From: Microbacteriaceae bacterium
GTDB lineage: Bacteria > Actinomycetota > Actinomycetes > Actinomycetales > Microbacteriaceae
NCBI GenBank assembly: GCA_947447385.1
Contig: CANFKN010000047.1
Span: 1-8,534, forward strand
DNA length: 8,534 bases
Reading direction: 5' to 3'
Shown here: piece after piece, positions 1 through 6,022 of the stretch
Numbering within the stretch: the stretch's first letter is position 1
Layout: each line of letters opens with the position of its first letter
Translations under genes and position numbers: made by a program
The notes under the pieces: generated by a model
Seen by the model: only the letters and a program-made list of their open reading frames with translations
The model's database searches: none
What the model was told of the DNA's origin: nothing

Positions 1-354
1 CGCGGCGACAAGCAAGCACGTGAAAAACAGTGGATGAAGAACTATGAGTTCTTTGGCGCACCTGTTGAGCTTTTCATCTTCGCTCACAAAGACCTCGGTG
101 TTCACGCAGCCAACGATGCAGGCCTTTTCAGCCAGAACCTGATGCTTAGCGCACATGCTCGCGGCTTAGGCACCTGCGCTCAAGGTGCGGCGGTTCTCTG
201 GGCTGATGCCATTCGCCGAGAGTTCAAGGTGCCCAAAGGCTACAAGTTGCTCTATGGCATCGCAATCGGCCACCCAGCAGAATCGGTCATCAACACTTTT
301 GGCGCTGACCGAATCTCGGCTGCCGAAATCACCGTGCCTACAGCTCGAGGCTGA
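1..354 (+). CDS. Nitroreductase-family flavoprotein, C-terminal part (5' end outside window)
   Basis: The open frame runs in from the window edge, with no need for the internal ATG at 34, and ends at TGA 352-354, leaving 117 visible residues. The visible half matches the C-terminal half of FMN-dependent nitroreductases, which are usually about 200-230 residues and act as cytosolic homodimers transferring hydride from NAD(P)H to nitro compounds, quinones or similar acceptors. Recognisable blocks are the strand 'FGAPVELFIFAHKDLG', the helix 'AGLFSQNLMLSAHARGLGTC' that contributes to the dimer and flavin site, and the strand 'GYKLLYGIAIGHP' near the C-terminus, typical of the family's conserved 'GiaiGyp' end. 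The N-terminal phosphate-binding Arg/Ser region lies outside the window, so the physiological substrate cannot be inferred. It converges on the minus-strand gene at 358-714 with only 3 bp between stops, so any terminator must lie inside one of the coding regions. The family call is fairly sure. Confidence 0.88.
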   Translation, partial: RGDKQAREKQWMKNYEFFGAPVELFIFAHKDLGVHAANDAGLFSQNLMLSAHARGLGTCAQGAAVLWADAIRREFKVPKGYKLLYGIAIGHPAESVINTFGADRISAAEITVPTARG

Positions 355-357
355 GCT

Positions 358-714
358 TCAGAGTTCATCGATTTCTAGAGTGAACCAAGTTTCTTCGCGC
401 GCCTCTACAAGTTGGTCAAGATAATCGCTAGGCGCTTGGCGGCCAATGCCATTCTTTTTGGTCCACTGAAAGGTTGCGTCTTTCGAAATTTCCTGAGCGA
501 CACACTCACGAACCAAAAGCGAATGCCAAAGGGCATTGTCGCCCTGATATGGCCTAGTCAAATTACATTCTTGGCAACCAGGAATGTTGCGAACCAAATC
601 GGGATTCACTTCAAACCATTTATCAACGATTTTGAGAGCATTCACAACCTCCCACAGGCCATGACTTGAGCCGCCAATCTTTGAACCAAAAAGTGAAACA
701 TCATAAAACGTCAT
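358..714 (-). CDS. Hypothetical protein, 118 residues, no family recognised
   Basis: I do not recognise this protein. The start is chosen at ATG 714-712 because a strong ribosome binding site (AAGAAGGGA) lies 6 nt upstream on the minus strand. An in-frame GTG at 744 would add ten residues read from the leader hairpin and has no such site. The product appears soluble, with no signal peptide or membrane segment. It starts 'MTFYDVSLFGSK' and has a central 'PGCQEC' (Cys47 and Cys50) with a further Cys71 and nearby His64, which could suggest a small metal-binding or redox site, though three cysteines alone are weak evidence. The C-terminal third is rich in charged and aromatic residues ('APSDYLDQLVEAREETWF') and probably helical. 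The gene ends 3 bp from the nitroreductase stop and is divergent from the GNAT-AAA gene. Frame length, a good RBS and the lack of any competing plus-strand gene support it being real. Confidence 0.62.
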   Translation of the reverse strand: MTFYDVSLFGSKIGGSSHGLWEVVNALKIVDKWFEVNPDLVRNIPGCQECNLTRPYQGDNALWHSLLVRECVAQEISKDATFQWTKKNGIGRQAPSDYLDQLVEAREETWFTLEIDEL

Positions 715-726
715 TCTGCATCCCTT

Positions 727-747
727 CTTGTGAGACCCCCTCACAAG
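727..747 (-). repeat. Perfect 8-bp inverted repeat (hairpin or operator) in the leader of the 118-residue protein
   Basis: The arms CTTGTGAG (727-734) and CTCACAAG (740-747) are exact reverse complements separated by five bases (735-739). On the minus strand the repeat lies just upstream of, and its last bases touch, the Shine-Dalgarno sequence AAGAAGGGA of the gene starting at 714. A possible -10 hexamer TAGTCT lies a few bases further upstream (753-758). The element would therefore either be folded at the extreme 5' end of the mRNA, where it could limit ribosome access, or serve as a roughly 21-bp operator for a dimeric repressor at the transcription start. There is no following T-run, so it is not an intrinsic terminator. 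Confidence 0.6.
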
Positions 748-861
748 CGAAGACTATTCTCGGCCACCTACATTTTTGATTATCTGGGCCTTCAGAAGTG
801 CACCTACCCGAATCGCGATAAATGTAGTTGACTAAAAGCACAGATCTCAAAGAGGAGACCC

Positions 862-900
862 ATGTTTGCCCAGATTCACCGCTTAGCGAGCCGCACATGA
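862..900 (+). CDS. Putative 12-codon upstream ORF coupled to the GNAT-AAA gene
   Basis: ATG 862-864 is preceded 4 nt upstream by AAAGAGGAGA (849-858), the best ribosome binding site in this part of the window. It opens a frame encoding MFAQIHRLASRT and closes at TGA 898-900. That stop overlaps the ATG (897-899) of the downstream GNAT-AAA gene in the classic ATGA arrangement, where a terminating ribosome can restart on the next gene. The GNAT-AAA start has only a poor site of its own (GCGAG). I infer that the mini-ORF supplies the ribosome for the main gene and may modulate it. The peptide shows no run of one amino acid that would mark a classical attenuator and is probably not functional itself. 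The alternative is that the strong site is fortuitous and translation begins elsewhere. Confidence 0.5.
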   Translation: MFAQIHRLASRT

Positions 901-2180
901 GCGTTCGTTTCAGAAACTTTCAAGCCGTTGACACCGACGGGCTTCTCAAACTATGGGACCAAGCCAGAAACTCGGGATTCGAGCCGGTCTATTCGCTCGC
1001 TGAAATTCTGGCATCTTGCGACAAAGACTTTGCGATTGTTGCTCACGATGGTGACGTTTTTGTTGGCGCAGCAGTTGGTCGCGTTGCTCACGAACAAGGA
1101 TGGGTTGTGCTCCTCGTCGTGGCCGAAAGCCACCAGTCAAAAGGCGTTGGTAGTCGACTCATTAGTGAACTCGAAGCTGAGATGGCCGTTGGTGGCATTA
1201 GCAAGTTGTCTATGTTGGTTTCAGACTCAGGCCGAAGTGGTGTGCTTGAAAAATCGGGTTTTCGTCAGCTAAAGCACCTGAACTATTTTGAGCGTGAAGT
1301 TTCTGTGGGCGAGCGCGAACGCGAGATTTTGAACCAGCTCGGTGGCAGGGTGCTGGCCCGAGACTTATGGGCGAAAATCGCCGGCATGACGCCAGAAAAA
1401 GAAATGCTTGAGCGCAGGTTGGTGCTGCCGCTTTCTGACCCAAGCCTTGCAGAATCATTCGGCGTTGAACCACCAAAAGCCATTGTTCTTTTCGGGCCTC
1501 CTGGCACAGGCAAGACAACCTTTGCCAAGGCTGTGGCGTCGAGGCTCGACTGGCCGTTTGTCGAGGTTTTTCCTTCGCGATTGGCGGGCGACCCAAGTGG
1601 TGTGGCTGGAGGCCTTCGCGAAACTTTTAATAGAATCGACGACCTGGAGCACGTTGTTGTTTTCATTGACGAGGTTGAAGAAATTGCATCGAAGCGCAAA
1701 GGGGATCCCCCTTCGCCAACTCAGGGCGTGACCAACGAACTGTTGAAACTGATTCCGGCATTTCGCGAGCGACCAGGTCGCCTCCTGGTTTGCGCAACCA
1801 ACTACATCAGAGCTCTAGATGACGCGTTCCTCCGCCACGGCAGATTCGACTATGTGATGCCGATTGGCTTGCCAGACTCAGAAGCACGCAGTTCAATTTG
1901 GAGTCGCTACATTCCCTCATCGGCGCACGGTTCGATTGACCTAGCTCTTTTGGTTGACCGCACTGTCGGATTTTCGCCAGCCGACATCGAATATGCGGCA
2001 CGCAAAGCTTCGCAACGCGCTTTGGAGCAGGCGGTTTTCAAAACCAACGTTGATGCCAAACCGACAACTACAACGGCCACGGAGCATTACCTTTGGGCAA
2101 TCGACAATACTCGTCGAACCGTTAGCGATGATGTCATTGTCGAGTTCGAGCAAGACATCGAATCAATCGCGCGGCTTTAA
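897..2180 (+). CDS. GNAT N-acetyltransferase / AAA+ ATPase fusion protein
   Basis: This is a 427-residue cytosolic two-domain protein. Residues 1 to about 135 form a GNAT fold: a 'FAIVAHDGDVFVGAAVGRV' strand pair, the acetyl-CoA pyrophosphate loop QSKGVG (80-85), and a C-terminal 'LEKSGFRQL' helix-turn typical of motif B. Residues from about 160 form a classical AAA+ module of the Cdc48/FtsH/proteasomal-ATPase type, including its entry segment ('AGMTPEKEMLERRL', 'GVEPPKAIVL'), Walker A GPPGTGKT (200-207), Walker B VFIDE (255-259), sensor 1 ATN (300-302), arginine-finger segment LRHGRFD (312-318) and the sensor-2 'GFSPADIEYAARKA' region (358-371). All key residues appear intact, so ATP-driven remodelling of a substrate seems likely. 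No protease domain, membrane segment or C-terminal proteasome-docking motif is seen. The chosen ATG overlaps the upstream mini-ORF stop; a TTG at 828 would add 23 residues of unlike composition. Substrate and pathway are unknown. Confidence 0.88.
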   Translation: MSVRFRNFQAVDTDGLLKLWDQARNSGFEPVYSLAEILASCDKDFAIVAHDGDVFVGAAVGRVAHEQGWVVLLVVAESHQSKGVGSRLISELEAEMAVGGISKLSMLVSDSGRSGVLEKSGFRQLKHLNYFEREVSVGEREREILNQLGGRVLARDLWAKIAGMTPEKEMLERRLVLPLSDPSLAESFGVEPPKAIVLFGPPGTGKTTFAKAVASRLDWPFVEVFPSRLAGDPSGVAGGLRETFNRIDDLEHVVVFIDEVEEIASKRKGDPPSPTQGVTNELLKLIPAFRERPGRLLVCATNYIRALDDAFLRHGRFDYVMPIGLPDSEARSSIWSRYIPSSAHGSIDLALLVDRTVGFSPADIEYAARKASQRALEQAVFKTNVDAKPTTTTATEHYLWAIDNTRRTVSDDVIVEFEQDIESIARL

Positions 2181-2194
2181 TTTTGTTGCTGAAA

Positions 2195-3223
2195 TCACTG
2201 CTTGATGCTGAGGAGCCTCGGTAGGTCGCCAAAAACTTCCATCGCTGCACTTGTGCCGGTATCAGAGAAAATAACCTGGCCCGAAGCATCTAGATGGCGC
2301 ACGGTTACGGTCGCGAGCATGGTCTCTTCGACTCTTTGGTGCATCGCAGAACGCAGGGGAGCGTGCAGCAGACCGCCGATTGCGCGTTCGCCCGAGATTT
2401 CGAGTGTTCCGTCAGGGCCGCTCAAGCTCCATCGCACGTGTGAGTCATCGATTTTCAAAACTTGTTCGCGCGATTTGTTATAGGTGGTCCACTTGTGCAA
2501 CTTACCGCTGTGCTTGAAGCCGATGATGTAACCGCGAAACGCTGACCCCAGCCACGGAATAATCGCCACTGAAGCAATCAACGAAGCATCGGGTTCAGTG
2601 GCAAAGTGGTTGGTCTGCATCCAGATGTATCCAGCGGGAAAAGCCCTGCCCCAGTCTTTTTCGATATAGCCGCGACCCTTGCCAAAATCAACCTCGACAC
2701 CCTCAACCTCTAGCTTGCCATTCAAGCCGTGCCCAAACGAGACGATGCCGTGAAAGCACTCCATGAACGGCACGAGGCCATACCACCCCATAATGCCCGG
2801 CGAGGCTAACGTCACTGGCCACGAGTCAATCGCTGACGCGTATTCGATTCGGCCCTTGAGTTGCGGCAAATTCAGCGTTGCGCCATGCGAATCAAAGTGA
2901 TTGTCGCCAACCCGAACACTGAACGATTTTGTTTCGGCTTCGAATTCAGAAATAGCAAACTCGTGAAACCAGGAGCGGCCGGTCTTGCCGTCGAGAACCT
3001 GCACAAAAGCTACATCGGTGGTGCTAGCAGTTGGGCTGCCGGTTTGCGTATCGTTGTCGATCTTGAGGCCACGAAAGATTCCTGGAATCACTGCCCAGCG
3101 CTGCGATTGATCAGCGCTAACGAGCTTGACATACCAGCCCTCAAAAAAGCCGTTTTTCTTGCCAACGCCGTGAAAGGCCTCGGGGTGTTTAACCCCTCGC
3201 ATGAACATTGCAGGTGATTGCAT
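2195..3223 (-). CDS. Tocopherol cyclase-like protein
   Basis: The 342-residue product matches the tocopherol-cyclase-like family (Pfam Tocopherol_cycl) in its signature segments: FFEGWYVKL (26-34) near the N-terminus, SPGIMGWYGLVPFMECFHG (141-159), and a central block with GYIEKDWG (185-192) followed by YIWMQTNHF (199-207). Plant and cyanobacterial members cyclise phytylquinols to chromanols. Homologues in heterotrophic bacteria generally lack the rest of that pathway and have no established reaction, so I do not call it a true tocopherol cyclase. Length fits the bacterial members. No signal peptide or membrane helix is evident; it is probably cytosolic or membrane-peripheral, acting on a lipid. 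The start ATG 3223 has no Shine-Dalgarno sequence but lies 6 nt below a -10 hexamer, fitting leaderless translation. It converges on the GNAT-AAA gene (14 bp apart) and is divergent from the YCII gene. Confidence 0.82.
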   Translation of the reverse strand: MQSPAMFMRGVKHPEAFHGVGKKNGFFEGWYVKLVSADQSQRWAVIPGIFRGLKIDNDTQTGSPTASTTDVAFVQVLDGKTGRSWFHEFAISEFEAETKSFSVRVGDNHFDSHGATLNLPQLKGRIEYASAIDSWPVTLASPGIMGWYGLVPFMECFHGIVSFGHGLNGKLEVEGVEVDFGKGRGYIEKDWGRAFPAGYIWMQTNHFATEPDASLIASVAIIPWLGSAFRGYIIGFKHSGKLHKWTTYNKSREQVLKIDDSHVRWSLSGPDGTLEISGERAIGGLLHAPLRSAMHQRVEETMLATVTVRHLDASGQVIFSDTGTSAAMEVFGDLPRLLSIKQ

Positions 3224-3260
3224 ATTCGAAGCCTAAACCACTCGTTCGTTTAACTGTCAA
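3224..3260 (-). promoter_or_regulatory. Promoter of the tocopherol cyclase-like gene
   Basis: On the minus strand a consensus -35 hexamer TTGACA (3255-3260) is followed after 19 bp by a TAnnnT -10 hexamer TAGGCT (3230-3235). The start codon begins 6 nt further on, so transcription is expected to start at or within a base or two of the ATG. This is the best supported promoter in the window because both hexamers fit. The spacer is slightly long at 19 bp. The region also has to hold the promoter of the divergent YCII gene, which I could not place. Confidence 0.6.
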
Positions 3261-3302
3261 AGCCATGTGGCGGGCTGGCCGAAAAGGAGCGATGATTTCT
3301 TC

Positions 3303-3629
3303 ATGAGATTTTTGTTAGCAGTTATCGATAGCCGTTCGAATTCTGGCACCAGTGACGAAATGGCAGCCATCGATGAATTCAATGAAATGCTTGAGGCCAA
3401 CGGCCACTGGATTATCGCCTGCGGAATCGATGGGCCTGAGAATTCGGTCGTGATTGATAATCGCGACGGTGCCAGTTTGGTGCACATGGGCCCGCTGATT
3501 GATAACAATGAGTTCATGAGCGGGTTCTGGTTGATTAAGGCCGATGATCGCGCGCAGGCTGAGGCTTTGGCTGCAGCTGGTTCAAAAGCTTGCAACCGCA
3601 AGGTCGAAGTTCGAACCTTACACGGCTGA
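3303..3629 (+). CDS. YCII/DGPF-related small protein
   Basis: A 108-residue soluble protein with the alpha+beta dimeric ferredoxin-like layout of YCII-related (DGPF) proteins: first strand 'MRFLLAVID', helix 'EMAAIDEFNEMLEANGHWI', a central beta hairpin, 'MSGFWLIKADDRAQAEALAA', and the terminal strand 'KVEVRTL'. Most members lack a known reaction and some are fused to or encoded beside sigma factors, which is not the case here. The motif that names the DGPF subgroup is changed to HMGPLID (residues about 59-65), losing the usual Asp. ATG 3303 is chosen since the family's first strand starts there; an upstream in-frame GTG at 3267 would add an atypical 12-residue extension. A strong AAAAGGAG (3282-3289) lies 13 nt before this ATG, farther than usual. 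The stop is 4 bp from the convergent kinase stop. Confidence 0.78.
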   Translation: MRFLLAVIDSRSNSGTSDEMAAIDEFNEMLEANGHWIIACGIDGPENSVVIDNRDGASLVHMGPLIDNNEFMSGFWLIKADDRAQAEALAAAGSKACNRKVEVRTLHG

Positions 3630-3655
3630 AAAACTACCGACTAACTGGCAATCGG
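3629..3655 (-). terminator. Possible weak intrinsic terminator of the histidine kinase transcript
   Basis: On the minus strand CCGATT (3655-3650) can pair with AGTCGG (3642-3637), including one G-U pair, across a 7-nt loop. This is followed by the stop codon TAG and five T residues (3633-3629). The stem lies inside the last codons of the kinase and the T-run begins right after its stop. The stem is short and only half G+C, so efficiency would be modest. Confidence 0.35.
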
Positions 3656-5379
3656 CAGGTGAGGGTCGTGCCTAACGCATCGCTGACACGTGACCAAGAA
3701 AGTGTGCACTCTTCGAGAAGGTTGGTGCCTAGGCCGACTTTGATTTTGTGAGGCGCAGGCTTGCCGTCATTGCGCACGGTGAGCGTGATTTCGCTCTCAC
3801 CCGAAGATTCGAGAGTCACATCGGCCACAGAAGCGCCGCCGTGACGAACCGCGTTTGAAATAGCCTCTTGAGCTATGTCAAGTGCCACTCGCGAGGCACT
3901 GCTATCTGCCTCGATGCGGTCTTCAAGATCAGTCGACAGGTTCACCGAAACCTCGCAGATGCCGTTCCACCCTTGCGAAACCTTTTCAAGGCCAGCCCGC
4001 AAGCTTTGGGTTTTATCGACCGGCTCTGATAGCACCTCTATTGCAGAGGTAATCGACGCTTTAGATTCCTCCACAATCTGCGGTAACAAAACAGGGTCTT
4101 TTGCTGCCATGTCTAACCTGATTGCTGCGGCGCTCAATGAACTCTGAACAGGGCCGTGAAGCACCTTCGACACAGATCGCTGTAGCTCCCACATTTGAGC
4201 CCTAGTGCGGGCAACAAACCACTTGAGCTCGAGTGCGACGTCTTCGAGCTTGCGCTGGTCATCGATTGAAGCTTGGTAAGTTGCGATTGCCAGTGAGATG
4301 GTCATGCTGATTAGTGCCAGCACAATCGAGGTTTCACAGGCAAAGAGTTCAACTTCTTCTTCGTCTCCGTAGTTCATTTGCGAGAGTGCAAGAAAAGCCG
4401 AAGGGTAAGCCGCAAGCGTCAACAAAACTAAATAGAGCGCTAGTCGAGCAACAACCGAACCGCTGGCTTTAATGTGGTTGATGAAGAGGCCCATGCCCCA
4501 ATATGAAACCCAAATCAAGGCCACGGGAATCAACACAAGATAAATTCTCGAGAACCCAAAAATTCGTTGCGCAGGAACGATTGTCCAAAAGAAACCGAGA
4601 ATCGCTACAGCCCAAGCTTTGGTGCGCAAGTCAATATTCAATGACGATTGCAGCAGGTCTCGCATGATTCCCTGATTAGAAGTTGAAGCCTTCTGCACTG
4701 CAAGTTTGTCTGGGCTTTCAAATGTGAGGTGATATGACAGAGGCCTCACCAAATCGTTTATGACGCGGTTGATTGATGCTGAAAGTTGTTTGCCTGACAT
4801 TTTCTTCTTGAAGCCGAGCGCTGTGTGCAGCTGCTGTTTAACATCAGTCACGAGGGTGTCAAGCCAGTTGTCAACCGTTGCTTTGTTGGTTGCAATTGCA
4901 ACTTGCATCTCGTTCTGTTGCAGACGAAGCTCACGCAGAATCTTGATGCGAGTGGACATGACCCCGACAACATAGCTAATCGCCAGGGTTCCAAAGCCCA
5001 CTACCACGGTGCCCGATGCAATGCGATTGAATAATGTGAAAGTAACGAATGGTTCGTTTTCGGTTATGAAACCTTGAACAACCAAGCCGCGAATCACTCC
5101 CACAACCAAAATCGATGAAGCGGCGGTGTAAACCCAGCGGCCTTTGAGCTTTGATAGCTGCCGCGTAACAACGATTAGCCACAAGTAACTTGCCACTTGT
5201 GCAACCAGGGTAACGACGACCGAAAGCCAGAACGGGTCTTGCCTGTCGCCTGGAATAGAGCTCAGACGAATCAGCAGCGACAAGATAAATGTGCCTGAAA
5301 ATACCAGACCACCAAAGAGTTGCGGGCCGACAGCTACGCGCGCAATGTCTAGAAGTTTTGGCCTTTTTTTAGTCTTCAC
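3634..5379 (-). CDS. Membrane-bound sensor histidine kinase with two transmembrane blocks and HGPVQ H-box
   Basis: A 581-residue protein with two hydrophobic blocks of about four segments each (roughly residues 20-38, 49-72, 83-101, 111-141, then 255-274, 279-300, 309-332, 343-367). They are separated by a long cytosolic stretch beginning with a probable coiled coil (about 144-185). The C-terminal part is a GHKL kinase: a helix containing LHGPVQSSL (His408 as presumed phospho-acceptor), N-box EAISNAVRHG (Glu505, Asn509), NDGKP (537-541) and a glycine-rich GLGTN (549-553). The HGPVQ H-box replaces the usual 'ELHD' of NarL-partner kinases, as seen in some actinobacterial relatives. No extracellular sensing domain is visible, so the signal may be sensed in or at the membrane. 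GTG 5379 is chosen because it overlaps the regulator by 11 bp and precedes a basic N-terminus; GTG 5427 would add 16 residues. It should phosphorylate the regulator encoded just upstream. Confidence 0.85.
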   Translation of the reverse strand: MKTKKRPKLLDIARVAVGPQLFGGLVFSGTFILSLLIRLSSIPGDRQDPFWLSVVVTLVAQVASYLWLIVVTRQLSKLKGRWVYTAASSILVVGVIRGLVVQGFITENEPFVTFTLFNRIASGTVVVGFGTLAISYVVGVMSTRIKILRELRLQQNEMQVAIATNKATVDNWLDTLVTDVKQQLHTALGFKKKMSGKQLSASINRVINDLVRPLSYHLTFESPDKLAVQKASTSNQGIMRDLLQSSLNIDLRTKAWAVAILGFFWTIVPAQRIFGFSRIYLVLIPVALIWVSYWGMGLFINHIKASGSVVARLALYLVLLTLAAYPSAFLALSQMNYGDEEEVELFACETSIVLALISMTISLAIATYQASIDDQRKLEDVALELKWFVARTRAQMWELQRSVSKVLHGPVQSSLSAAAIRLDMAAKDPVLLPQIVEESKASITSAIEVLSEPVDKTQSLRAGLEKVSQGWNGICEVSVNLSTDLEDRIEADSSASRVALDIAQEAISNAVRHGGASVADVTLESSGESEITLTVRNDGKPAPHKIKVGLGTNLLEECTLSWSRVSDALGTTLTCRLPVSR

Positions 5380-6019
5380 GATTCGGCAACCCCGCGTTAG
5401 AGATGAAAATTCGCATTGCTTCAGCACGAGGGCTGACTCCTTGAATATCAGCGATACCTAAGGCTTTGAAAACTACAGTGAGGCGCTGCTCAATAGCTGA
5501 GTTGCTAATGCCAAGTCTTGCTGCGATTTCTGAATTGGTGAGGCCCTGCGCCAGCATTCTCAAGATTTCAATCTGTTTGGCTGAGAGCGCCGCCATTGGT
5601 CGATCTGGGTCGCGGTCTTGACGAACCGAAACTGATTTGTTGGCCATGACCATCGAAATTGAATCGAGCAAGAGCTTCATGTCGCCAACGGTCTCTTTGC
5701 GCAAGAAACCGCAACCTTCGGGAATCTCATCGCCTGCACCAGCACTTCGTGGGTCTGGGTGCTTTGTGAGAATCAACACGCCAATCTCTGGATGCTTTTT
5801 GCGCACGATGTGGGCCAGGTCAAGGCCACTTGGGCCGTCGCCCAAAGAGATGTCCATAAGCGCTAGATCAGGGTCGAAATCTTCGATCGCTTGAACCGCG
5901 TCTGACACGTTGCTCGCCGTCACTACATCAAAATTTGCGCGCTCAAGTGCGGTTGAAATCAACCATGCCGTTAGGCTGTCATCTTCGACAACAATTGCTC
6001 GTCGTTTCATCTCTTTCAT
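5369..6019 (-). CDS. NarL/FixJ-family response regulator
   Basis: A 216-residue cytosolic regulator. The receiver domain (residues about 5-122) has the acidic pair in 'VVEDD', the phospho-acceptor Asp56 in LMDISL, Thr85 in LILT and Lys108 in LRKE, so the phosphorylation site is complete. After a linker, residues about 145-189 form a LuxR-type helix-turn-helix ('LSAKQIEILRMLAQGLTNSEIAARLGISNSAIEQRL'-like segment, split here for length: LSAKQIEILRML, then AQGLTNSEIAARLGIS), which binds DNA as a phosphorylation-induced dimer. The end overlaps the histidine kinase start by 11 bp, indicating co-transcription and a cognate pair. The start is uncertain among GTG 6022, ATG 6019 and ATG 6010. None has a good ribosome binding site, and CATAAT at 6029-6034 lies 8-9 nt upstream of ATG 6019, which suggests a leaderless message. 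Targets are not evident, though a palindrome lies in its own promoter. Confidence 0.87.
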   Translation of the reverse strand: MKEMKRRAIVVEDDSLTAWLISTALERANFDVVTASNVSDAVQAIEDFDPDLALMDISLGDGPSGLDLAHIVRKKHPEIGVLILTKHPDPRSAGAGDEIPEGCGFLRKETVGDMKLLLDSISMVMANKSVSVRQDRDPDRPMAALSAKQIEILRMLAQGLTNSEIAARLGISNSAIEQRLTVVFKALGIADIQGVSPRAEAMRIFISNAGLPNRED

Positions 6020-6022
6020 CAC

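Noticed and set aside
715..744. GTG start at 744 for the 118-residue protein
   Set aside because: It would translate through the inverted repeat, has no ribosome binding site of its own, and the ATG at 714 has an excellent one at good spacing.
828..896. TTG start adding 23 residues to the GNAT-AAA protein
   Set aside because: There is no ribosome binding site before the TTG, the added residues do not look like part of a GNAT fold, and the domain's first strand begins just after ATG 897. The strong purine-rich site in this stretch is placed for ATG 862 in another frame.
2201..2217. CTGAGG/CCTCGG inverted repeat near the end of the GNAT-AAA and tocopherol cyclase-like genes as a terminator
   Set aside because: The loop would be only 2 nt, one pair is G-U, no T-run follows on either strand, and it lies within coding sequence.
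3267..3302. GTG start at 3267 for the YCII protein
   Set aside because: No ribosome binding site precedes it and the 12 extra residues have no counterpart in the family, whose first beta strand starts at MRFLLAV.
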